This document shows, in pieces, positions 1-4,832 of a stretch of 5,311 bases of DNA (its first letter is position 1; each line of letters opens with the position of its first letter). The position numbers and the translations under genes are program-made. The stretch spans positions 1 through 5,311 of the forward strand of contig JAFLJZ010000061.1 of assembly GCA_022712775.1 (NCBI GenBank), in the 5' to 3' direction. Source of the stretch: Sulfurimonas sp. GTDB taxonomy: Bacteria; Campylobacterota; Campylobacteria; Campylobacterales; Sulfurimonadaceae. Below the pieces are notes generated by a model. The model made no database searches and was not told where the DNA came from. It worked only from the letters and a program-made list of their open reading frames with translations.

Positions 1-137
1 TTAGAATTCATGTCAGGATCACTACTTCCCTCTTTTGCAGCCATAGTGATAATTTTTCCAAGTTTTGGGAACAATTTAGACATTGCTCCCCATCTTTTCA
101 TTTTTGATGCTTTTCTGTATTCAAATGCTCTACCCAC
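1..137 (-). CDS. yebC: YebC/TACO1-family protein, N-terminal fragment (runs off left edge)
   Basis: Only the first 45 codons are visible; the gene continues beyond base 1. The translation begins [20 protein letters not shown] and continues through [17 protein letters not shown] to SSDPDMNS. This is the basic N-terminal signature of the YebC/PmpR/TACO1 family, in which an AKxGG-DPxxN-like stretch follows the K/R-rich start. Family members are about 240 aa; they were long annotated as transcriptional regulators and are now viewed mainly as ribosome-associated translation factors. The start is GTG at 137-135, because a good Shine-Dalgarno AGGAG lies at 148-144 with six bases of spacing and no better ATG fits the conserved N-terminus. 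It is divergent from the gene at 186. The assignment is firm at family level; the exact cellular role cannot be told from this fragment. Confidence 0.93.
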   Translation of the reverse strand, partial: MGRAFEYRKASKMKRWGAMSKLFPKLGKIITMAAKEGSSDPDMNS

Positions 138-143
138 GATACT

Positions 144-148
144 CTCCT
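144..148 (-). promoter_or_regulatory. Shine-Dalgarno fixing the GTG start of yebC
   Basis: Read on the minus strand, AGGAG sits six bases upstream of GTG (137-135). It decides the non-ATG start, which also agrees with the conserved MGRAFEYRK beginning of the family. Confidence 0.75.
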
Positions 149-159
149 AAATTTATTAA

Positions 160-169
160 TGATATAATA
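160..169. promoter_or_regulatory. Superimposed divergent -10 boxes
   Basis: On the plus strand TGATATAAT (160-168) is a perfect extended -10 (TGnTATAAT), with no recognisable -35. That is usual for Campylobacterota sigma-70 promoters. The same bases read on the minus strand give TATTAT (169-164), which is suitably placed to drive yebC with a leader of about 20 nt. For the plus-strand gene, transcription would begin near 174-176, at or inside the AAGGA Shine-Dalgarno (175-179), so the leader would be very short. The motif match is direct; promoter activity and mutual exclusion are inference. Confidence 0.45.
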
Positions 170-185
170 CACTAAAGGAATATAT

Positions 186-686
186 ATGCGACTTAGTTTT
201 AGACTAAAACATCATTTTTTTAGTGCATTTCGTGAATTATTTGTTCATCATCATGGTTCGTTAGAATTTCGGGCGAAGGTATTTGCCTTAGTTATTGCGT
301 CAAATGATGATTCAACTGTTGATAGTTATATCCTAGTTAAAAACATTGGTTTAGAGATTTATAAAGAAGATGAAGAAAGGGCCGATCTTCTGATGATAAC
401 TACAAAAGAAAAAGTAGACCAAGTAAAAGAAGATAATGGATTAAATATTGATATGTTGGTTGCAAGTATTCTTCAAGATTTAAAAGTCATTCCAAGATAT
501 GCAAAAAAAATAGATATAAATGAACTAAAGCAATTACTTCCGTTAAGTTATGACGAAGATACTATCTCTTACCAAGAAAATATCTTAGAATTTTTACAAA
601 CCTTAAGAGATGAAACTTTAAAAAGTAAAAAAGAGCAAATACATAAAGATGAGAAAACTTCTAATTCTCAATTTATTACGCAATAA
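186..686 (+). CDS. Conserved-looking hypothetical protein, 166 aa
   Basis: I do not recognise this protein. The ATG at 186 is preceded by AAGGA (175-179) with six bases of spacing, so the start is well supported. The N-terminus (MRLSFRLKHHFFSAFRELFVHHH) is basic and His-rich but has no signal peptide or membrane segment. Residues about 24-60 and 85-145 look alpha-helical with many charged residues, and the tail from about 142 (LRDETLKSKKEQIHKDEKTS) is very charged and probably disordered. A cytosolic helical protein is likely; a TerB-like all-helical fold is a weak guess only. It is the only complete plus-strand gene in the window. It is divergent from yebC and ends two bases from the stop of the convergent TtcA-like gene. 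Codon use and AT content match the neighbours, so there is no sign of recent transfer. Confidence 0.8.
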   Translation: MRLSFRLKHHFFSAFRELFVHHHGSLEFRAKVFALVIASNDDSTVDSYILVKNIGLEIYKEDEERADLLMITTKEKVDQVKEDNGLNIDMLVASILQDLKVIPRYAKKIDINELKQLLPLSYDEDTISYQENILEFLQTLRDETLKSKKEQIHKDEKTSNSQFITQ

Positions 687-688
687 CT

Positions 689-1447
689 TTACAAAGAAAA
701 TTTTTCCTTATCAAAAAAACTATCAACAGACATATTTTTAAAGGCTGCATTCATACTTGTAAAGAGTGATGGAAACTCTTTTTCCATTTTTGCCAACATT
801 ACTTTAGTATTTGCACGAGCATGTGGCATTTTAACATCAAAACGCATTGCTGGACAAGTTTCATCACCTATAGCATTAAGATTATTATCATCAACAAAGG
901 CACGAAGTTGACGTTCACGCATTTGAATTAGTGGTCTAATCACAATCAAGCCATTCTCAGCTCTATACTTTGGTGCTAAACTTCTCATCTGTCCATTATA
1001 AATGAAGTTCATAAAAAAACTCTCCGCTGCATCATCCATATGATGCCCTAAGGCTACTTTATTACAGTCATTTTCTTGTGCGGCAGTGTAAAGGTATCCT
1101 CTTCTCATTCTAGAAAAAAAACTACAAAAAGATGAATTTTTTCTAATTTTTTCTTTTGCTAGTTCATATACTTTTGTATCTATAACTTTATAAGGTATGT
1201 CATATTTTTTACAATGATTCTCTAAGTCAGTATAGTTTTCACCCATTCCGTAAGAGATAGTAACCGCAAGAAACTCAAACTTAAAAGGAGCACGGCGTTG
1301 TTGTTCTTTCATCGCGTGAATCATAGTAAGGGAATCTTTACCACCACTCAAACCGACAAGAATCTTATCGCCCTCTTCTATAAGTTCAAATTCGGCATTT
1401 GTTTTGCCAAGTTTGGACATTATCTTTTTAGATAATTTTATAGACAT
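689..1447 (-). CDS. TtcA-family PP-loop ATPase (tRNA 2-thiocytidine synthase-like, divergent)
   Basis: This 252-aa protein has the N-type ATP pyrophosphatase P-loop SGGKDS (residues 34-39) and an LGHHMDDAAES block (133-143). SRMRRGYLY (112-120) corresponds to SRLRRGILY of E. coli TtcA, and it has the TtcA-like IRPL segment (170-173). TtcA adenylates cytidine-32 of tRNA and thiolates it using a [4Fe-4S] cluster. Here the central motif reads C108-S-F-F where TtcA has C-x-x-C, and the C-terminal motif reads C198-P-A-M where TtcA has C-x-x-C. One cysteine of each pair is therefore replaced by F or M. Nucleotide binding is secure; the cluster and the thiolation activity are not, so I give no symbol. 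The ATG at 1447 has only a weak Shine-Dalgarno (GAG six bases upstream). It lies downstream of mtnN behind a 123-bp gap filled by a repeat element, and converges with the gene ending at 686. Confidence 0.85.
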   Translation of the reverse strand: MSIKLSKKIMSKLGKTNAEFELIEEGDKILVGLSGGKDSLTMIHAMKEQQRRAPFKFEFLAVTISYGMGENYTDLENHCKKYDIPYKVIDTKVYELAKEKIRKNSSFCSFFSRMRRGYLYTAAQENDCNKVALGHHMDDAAESFFMNFIYNGQMRSLAPKYRAENGLIVIRPLIQMRERQLRAFVDDNNLNAIGDETCPAMRFDVKMPHARANTKVMLAKMEKEFPSLFTSMNAAFKNMSVDSFFDKEKFSL

Positions 1448-1453
1448 ATTAGG

Positions 1454-1468
1454 CTCGGTTTATCTGAG
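1454..1468 (+). other. Short stem-loop upstream of the TtcA-like start
   Basis: On the plus strand CTCGG (1454-1458), loop TTTAT, CTGAG (1464-1468) pair with one G-T wobble. In the minus-strand message the same arms pair with one A-C mismatch, and the arm nearer the start contains the only purine-rich GAG that could serve as Shine-Dalgarno for the ATG at 1447. It could lower translation of that gene, but the stem is short and the evidence weak. Confidence 0.3.
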
Positions 1469-1470
1469 TG

Positions 1471-1582
1471 TGAGCTTTCTGCTGACACACACTAAAGTGA
1501 GAGGACATGTGAAATACTAAATATTTCATCGGCAGAAAACACAGCGTTAGCGTAGTTAAATGGACTTTGTTCATTTAGCGTT
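1471..1582 (+). repeat. Structured intergenic repeat element, copy 1 (REP/BIME-like)
   Basis: This is homologous to the element at 3984-4067 at both ends. The left box is TGAGC-TTT-CTGCTGA (1471-1485). The right module (1542-1582) starts with CAGCGTTAGC then GTAG (1552-1555) and forms a hairpin on the plus strand. The arms are GTTAAATGGAC (1555-1565) and GTTCATTTAGC (1569-1579), the loop is TTT, and 9 Watson-Crick pairs plus 2 G-T wobbles form. The middle contains two nested inverted repeats: TTTCTGCTGA (1476-1485) with TCGGCAGAAA (1529-1538), and GAAATA (1511-1516) with TATTTC (1522-1527). The element occupies most of the mtnN/TtcA-like gap and its right end overlaps the last three codons and stop of mtnN. 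The GTAG foot plus imperfect hairpin resembles REP sequences; that identification is inference, while the repeat itself is seen directly. Confidence 0.75.
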
Positions 1583-2281
1583 AGTTAATGGAATAACGAT
1601 TTTGTCAACCATTTTCATAATAAATTCTGCTGAGATGATAGCACTTGATTCCATAAACTCATCAAATGAAAAACTGGCATCCGTATCAGCTGTATCACTT
1701 ATAGCACGAAGTATGAAAAATGGTATATTTAGCGAATTACAAACTACAGCGACAGAAGCACCTTCCATCTCTAAAGCATCTGCATTAAAGTGTTTAACTA
1801 TATTGTCTTTAACCGCTGAATCATGCACAAACTGATCACCAGTAGCGATAATCCCTTCTTGAACTGTTTTACCTAAGTCTTTTGCTACTTCTTTAGAAAG
1901 TGCTATTAAATCTTTATCAGCATCAACAAATACACTTCCACCAGGAACAAAACCCATAGGATGCCCAAAGGCAGTAATGTCTAAATCATGTTGAGATAAT
2001 TTAGTTGCTACTATTAAATCTCCAATCTTAAGGCTTGGATTAATCCCACCAGCTACACCAGAGAACAGTAACTTTTCACACCCAAATTTCTGAATCATCG
2101 TTGAAGCTGTAAGTGTTGAGAATACCTTACCAATTTTTGAATACGCTATTACTAAATCAACACCATTGTAAGTTGCTTCATAATATTTATTATCTGCATA
2201 TTCTGTAGTCTTATATGTGCCTACTTTTTCTAAAATTGGTGCTATTTCTTCTGGCATTGCACCCATTATTGCTATTTTCAT
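1571..2281 (-). CDS. mtnN: 5'-methylthioadenosine/S-adenosylhomocysteine (and probable aminofutalosine) nucleosidase
   Basis: A 236-aa member of the PNP/UDP phosphorylase superfamily, matching the usual MTAN length. It begins MKIAIMGAMPEE with catalytic E12. It carries SGVAGG (74-79), GDLIVA (87-92), the ATGDQFV segment (146-152), EMEGA with E173 (equivalent to E. coli E174), and RAISDTAD with the catalytic acid D196 (E. coli D197). The enzyme cleaves adenine from MTA and SAH. In Campylobacterota such as Helicobacter and Campylobacter it also acts on 6-amino-6-deoxyfutalosine in menaquinone synthesis, and I infer the same here. A strong Shine-Dalgarno AAGGAAG (2293-2287) overlaps the stop of the upstream hydrolase gene, so the two are likely translationally linked. 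The C-terminal residues NAK and the stop are encoded by bases belonging to the intergenic repeat. Confidence 0.95.
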   Translation of the reverse strand: MKIAIMGAMPEEIAPILEKVGTYKTTEYADNKYYEATYNGVDLVIAYSKIGKVFSTLTASTMIQKFGCEKLLFSGVAGGINPSLKIGDLIVATKLSQHDLDITAFGHPMGFVPGGSVFVDADKDLIALSKEVAKDLGKTVQEGIIATGDQFVHDSAVKDNIVKHFNADALEMEGASVAVVCNSLNIPFFILRAISDTADTDASFSFDEFMESSAIISAEFIMKMVDKIVIPLTNAK

Positions 2282-2286
2282 CGTAC

Positions 2287-2293
2287 TTCCTTT
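2287..2293 (-). promoter_or_regulatory. Shine-Dalgarno of mtnN overlapping the preceding stop codon
   Basis: Read on the minus strand, AAGGAAG lies five bases from the mtnN ATG (2281-2279) and overlaps the TAA (2294-2292) of the hydrolase gene by two bases. This supports the start and implies re-initiation by ribosomes finishing the upstream gene. Confidence 0.7.
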
Positions 2294-3008
2294 AAATATT
2301 GAATGTTTTTATCTCTTCTTTAAAATGTTCTAATTGGTGTAAAATATTTGTCTCTTCATCTACAATACAAGATCCACCCCAAAAACCTAGACCGTCTTCA
2401 AAACCTACGCGATTTACAAAAATCACTTTAGCATTACACTCTTTAGCAATTATTTTTATAATATCTTGCCATTGTTTTTCTATTTCTAATCCAGTATCTG
2501 TAAAACCACGAGCAGGTGAAGCTACAAGTGCTATTATAAAACTTGGGTTTTCTTTAATTAAATCTATATGAACAGAGTTATGCCATAAATCTTCACATAC
2601 AAGCATTGAAACTTTTCCATAACTAGTTTCAAAACTTTCAAAAAATTTGCCTGCTTCGAAATATCTTGCTTCTTCAAACATTCCATAATTTGGTAAATGT
2701 ACCTTATTATGCTGTGATAATAGCTTTCCTTTAGAAAAATAAAGTGCTGCATTTCTAAATGCATCAACATCACGAAGAGCTACACCAACAACAATATCAA
2801 TATCTACACTTTGCTTGGCTAAACATTCTAGCTCGCCAATGTGCCAAGCATCCTCATAAAGTTTATCCTGAAGCATATAACCATTTAAAGCTAATTCTGG
2901 AAAAACAATTAAATCACTTGTATCTTTAACATTTTCAATTATTGAAGATATATTATCAAGGTTACTACGATTTAGTTTTGGAGATGTCTGCGCTAAAGTA
3001 ATTCGCAT
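2292..3008 (-). CDS. Carbon-nitrogen hydrolase (nitrilase superfamily), stand-alone
   Basis: This 238-aa protein shows the full nitrilase-superfamily Glu-Lys-Cys triad. E38 is in FPELALNGY, K102 in HNKVHLPNYGMFEE, and C138 in LVCEDLWH. The CEDLW form resembles the glutaminase domain of glutamine-dependent NAD synthetases, but no synthetase domain follows, so it acts alone as an amidase on an unknown small amide. Typical members are 250-280 aa, making this a compact one. I place the start at the ATG 3008-3006, giving MRITLAQTSPKLN, the usual family beginning. An in-frame TTG at 3029 would add seven residues but has no Shine-Dalgarno. AGGAAG (3026-3021) lies 12 bases from the ATG, rather far, which suggests translational coupling to fabD, whose TAA ends one base upstream. 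The substrate cannot be read from the sequence. Confidence 0.9.
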   Translation of the reverse strand: MRITLAQTSPKLNRSNLDNISSIIENVKDTSDLIVFPELALNGYMLQDKLYEDAWHIGELECLAKQSVDIDIVVGVALRDVDAFRNAALYFSKGKLLSQHNKVHLPNYGMFEEARYFEAGKFFESFETSYGKVSMLVCEDLWHNSVHIDLIKENPSFIIALVASPARGFTDTGLEIEKQWQDIIKIIAKECNAKVIFVNRVGFEDGLGFWGGSCIVDEETNILHQLEHFKEEIKTFNI

Positions 3009-3009
3009 T

Positions 3010-3948
3010 TTAAGAGCAAACTTCCTCAACTACAATAGCTAGTGATTTCATATCTGACACATTTACAGTTTTAAGTTCTTTTGCGATTCTACGATTAAGT
3101 CCTTTAAGTACGCTTCCATTACCAAACTCTATAGCTAAATCTAAATCTCCAGCCACTGCTAATATCGACTGTTTGTATTTTACAGGAGCTACAAGTTGTT
3201 CTTTTAAAAGGGCAATAGCAATATTTTTTGTATTATAAGGATGCGTAGTAACATTAGAGATGATTGAAGCTTCAAAACTCTCTTTTACCATACTTGACAT
3301 TAATTCTCCTAAAGGTTCTTGTGCAGGGCTTAATAGCTCACAATGTGAAGCTACAGACATATCTAAAAGTAGTGCTCTTTTTGCTCCAGTATCTTTAAAA
3401 GTTTGTTCTAATGAGCTTAAATCTGATTTTATACCAGCTACAACTAACTGTCCATCTTGATTATAATTCGCAGGCCATACTTTTTTACCCGCACTTTGTG
3501 CATCAGCACATACTTTTTCAACTGAAGCATCATCAAGTCCGACTAAAACCATCATTCCAGCATCTATAGAATCACAAGCAGATTGCATAAATGTACCACG
3601 CTTATGGACTAATTCAACTGCATCAACATAGTCTATCGCACCAGTTGCACACAGCGCTGAAAATTCACCAAGTGAATGCCCTAAAAAAAGTTCAGCTTTA
3701 GTGTCTGGACAAGCATCTTTAAAAAGTTTGTACGCAACCATTTGTACTAATAAAATAGCAGGTTGTGTATATGCAGTTTGACCGAGTTTATCATTTTCTT
3801 CAAAAATCAATTCCTTAAAATCAACTCCGATTCTTTCACCAGCTTTTGCAAACATTTCACGTGCCACTTCAGAATTATCATAAAAATCTTTACCCATCCC
3901 AACTGCTTGAGAACCTTGACCCGAGAATATCATCGCTATTTTCTTCAT
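3010..3948 (-). CDS. fabD: Malonyl-CoA:ACP transacylase
   Basis: A 312-aa FabD, close to the usual length of about 309 aa. It has FSGQGSQ (8-14, with the oxyanion-hole Q11), the nucleophile elbow GHSLGE (90-95, S92), R117 in HKRG (the malonyl carboxylate ligand), SHCELL with the general base H202, and the C-terminal GNGSVLKGLNRRI (276-288). It transfers malonyl from CoA to acyl carrier protein for fatty-acid synthesis. The start is ATG 3948-3946, because AAGGA (3958-3954) sits five bases upstream and MKKIAMIFSGQGSQ is the canonical N-terminus. A longer in-frame start at 3984 would add twelve basic residues and run into the intergenic repeat, so I reject it. The gap upstream (3949-4067) holds the second repeat element and a perfect palindrome. 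Downstream, the hydrolase gene starts one base after its stop. Confidence 0.96.
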   Translation of the reverse strand: MKKIAMIFSGQGSQAVGMGKDFYDNSEVAREMFAKAGERIGVDFKELIFEENDKLGQTAYTQPAILLVQMVAYKLFKDACPDTKAELFLGHSLGEFSALCATGAIDYVDAVELVHKRGTFMQSACDSIDAGMMVLVGLDDASVEKVCADAQSAGKKVWPANYNQDGQLVVAGIKSDLSSLEQTFKDTGAKRALLLDMSVASHCELLSPAQEPLGELMSSMVKESFEASIISNVTTHPYNTKNIAIALLKEQLVAPVKYKQSILAVAGDLDLAIEFGNGSVLKGLNRRIAKELKTVNVSDMKSLAIVVEEVCS

Positions 3949-3953
3949 TTTTT

Positions 3954-3958
3954 TCCTT
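3954..3958 (-). promoter_or_regulatory. Shine-Dalgarno deciding the fabD start
   Basis: Read on the minus strand, AAGGA lies five bases before ATG 3948-3946. It selects this start over the upstream ATG at 3984, which has no such site. Confidence 0.8.
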
Positions 3959-3969
3959 CTTGTCTTAAT

Positions 3970-3983
3970 TGCGACTAGTCGCA
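3970..3983. promoter_or_regulatory. Perfect 14-bp palindrome upstream of fabD
   Basis: TGCGACTAGTCGCA is fully self-complementary and lies 11 bases upstream of the fabD Shine-Dalgarno. It could be an operator for a dimeric regulator, a small RNA hairpin (5-bp stem, CTAG loop), or the terminal hairpin of the adjoining repeat element, whose left box TGAGC begins at 3984. I cannot choose among these. No convincing sigma-70 -10 box is placed beside it. Confidence 0.4.
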
Positions 3984-4067
3984 TGAGCCAACTGCTGAAG
4001 TCAAGGTGCCCCTTGAGGGTATAACTCAGCGTTAGCGTAGTTTTTTGGGCTTTGCTCGAAAAGCGTT
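3984..4067 (+). repeat. Structured intergenic repeat element, copy 2 (REP/BIME-like)
   Basis: Second copy of the element seen at 1471-1582. The left box is TGAGC-CAA-CTGCTGA (3984-3998), identical to copy 1 outside the three central bases. The middle hairpin is TCAAGG (4001-4006), loop TGCC, CCTTGA (4011-4016), replacing the longer nested repeats of copy 1. The right module (4027-4067) has CAGCGTTAGC, then GTAG (4037-4040). Its hairpin arms are GTTTTTTGGGC (4040-4050) and GCTCGAAAAGC (4054-4064), with a TTT loop. All eleven stem pairs can form on the plus strand, counting three G-T wobbles. The last base of the element touches the TAG of the regulator gene (4070-4068). It fills most of the gap before fabD. 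No coding capacity is seen. Confidence 0.78.
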
Positions 4068-4832
4068 CTAAAGGTATATTTTATTATCTGCTATTTTTTT
4101 TCTAAGTGTATTTCTATTTAACCCAAGTTTATCTGCTAACTTTAACTGTGATTTAAATTGTTTCAAACCTGATTTAATCAATGGAACCTCATAAAGATAT
4201 AAAAAATTTCGATAATCACTATTTGAGCCTAGTTTATTTGCTAAATAATTTTCTATAATTTCCATAAGCTCTCTATCTTGTATATCTTGCAGAAGATAGT
4301 TAATCATTACTTGACGTTTTAAAGAGTGTGAATTTGCACTCAAGTCTGGAACTAATGTTTTAACTTCAAATGTATTTGACATTCCAAATAAAGAAGATGC
4401 TTCCTCTGAAAATATCTTTATTAAAGAGGAGACATCTTCTTCACGCTGAGATAAAGGTGGAATATAAAATTTAATACTAAATAAATCATCTAAAATATCA
4501 TTGTTAATATCATGTTTTGCCGTAGCAATAACTCTAATACTATTAAGTTTAAGCGTATCAACAATAGTTTTTAAATTAGGTGAATTTTGTAGGTTTGTAA
4601 TAATTATTTGATTAGAACTCTCTAATGCTATCAATAATTCATCAAAGTTAGATGCATCAATTACTGCTGCATTAGGAAGTATATACTGAGCAAGGCTCTT
4701 TTTTCCAACACCAACTTCTCCGGTTATAAGAGAATTCACATTAAGTGTCTTTAAAAGAGTTGCAGTTTTAAATGCTTCTTTAGAAGCATTTGATACTGCT
4801 ATAAAATTAGTGACAACCACACCCTGTACCAC
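4068..4832 (-). CDS. Degenerate sigma-54-activator-like (AAA+) protein with Fis-type HTH
   Basis: A protein of about 254 aa with the remains of an NtrC-family AAA+ core and a C-terminal Fis-like helix-turn-helix. Counting from the chosen start, Walker A is GEVGVGKKS (38-46). Walker B is reduced to IIITN (76-80), with T-N in place of D-E. VIATAKHDI (101-109) matches the sensor-I region (IIAATNRDL), and PPLSQREEDV (125-134) matches PPLRERREDI. The GAFTGA sigma-54 contact loop and its surrounding segment are absent, as is a receiver or GAF domain. The HTH is around 228-247, with LGLNRNTLRKKI. A DNA-binding regulator that does not remodel sigma-54 polymerase is my inference. The start is uncertain because it lies inside the end of slyD. 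GTG 4832-4830 has GAAGG (4845-4841) eight bases upstream; GTG 4841 and GTG 4820 are alternatives. It ends directly against the repeat element. Confidence 0.8.
   Translation of the reverse strand: MVQGVVVTNFIAVSNASKEAFKTATLLKTLNVNSLITGEVGVGKKSLAQYILPNAAVIDASNFDELLIALESSNQIIITNLQNSPNLKTIVDTLKLNSIRVIATAKHDINNDILDDLFSIKFYIPPLSQREEDVSSLIKIFSEEASSLFGMSNTFEVKTLVPDLSANSHSLKRQVMINYLLQDIQDRELMEIIENYLANKLGSNSDYRNFLYLYEVPLIKSGLKQFKSQLKLADKLGLNRNTLRKKIADNKIYL

Noticed and set aside
651..669. GAGAA...TTCTC stem as a terminator for the convergent pair
   Set aside because: It is a five-base stem with a nine-base loop inside the plus-strand gene, and no T-run follows on either strand.
1542..1582. Integron attC site, suggested by repeated GCGTTAG / CTAACGC strings
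   Set aside because: The strings do not give paired RYYYAAC and GTTRRRY core sites at the two ends. No integrase is seen, and the genes between the copies form an ordinary housekeeping operon.
1560..1835. Plus-strand open frame of 91 codons opposite mtnN
   Set aside because: It lies antisense to a clear mtnN. Its protein has no recognisable motif and there is no Shine-Dalgarno; its ATG falls inside the repeat hairpin.
2299..2773. Open frames on the plus strand (2299-2571) and in another minus frame (2564-2773) within the hydrolase gene
   Set aside because: Both are fully covered by the nitrilase-family gene with its intact catalytic triad. They show low-complexity composition and no start signals.
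3260..3978. Plus-strand open frames at 3260-3460 and 3763-3978 opposite fabD
   Set aside because: They are antisense shadows of a complete fabD, with no family features or ribosome binding sites.
3949..3984. N-terminal extension of FabD from an ATG at 3984
   Set aside because: It would add MRLVAIKTRRKK before the canonical MKKIAMIFSGQG, has no Shine-Dalgarno, and encodes across the palindrome and the edge of the repeat. The AAGGA before 3948 decides against it.
3999..4004. TTGACT on the minus strand as a -35 box for a fabD promoter
   Set aside because: With 16-18 base spacing, the -10 position falls in GCGACTAG, which does not resemble TATAAT, and the motif is part of the repeat's hairpin region.
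4027..4067. Rho-independent terminator after the regulator gene
   Set aside because: In the direction of the minus-strand genes the hairpin is followed by an A-run, not a T-run, and it carries A-C mismatches on that strand.
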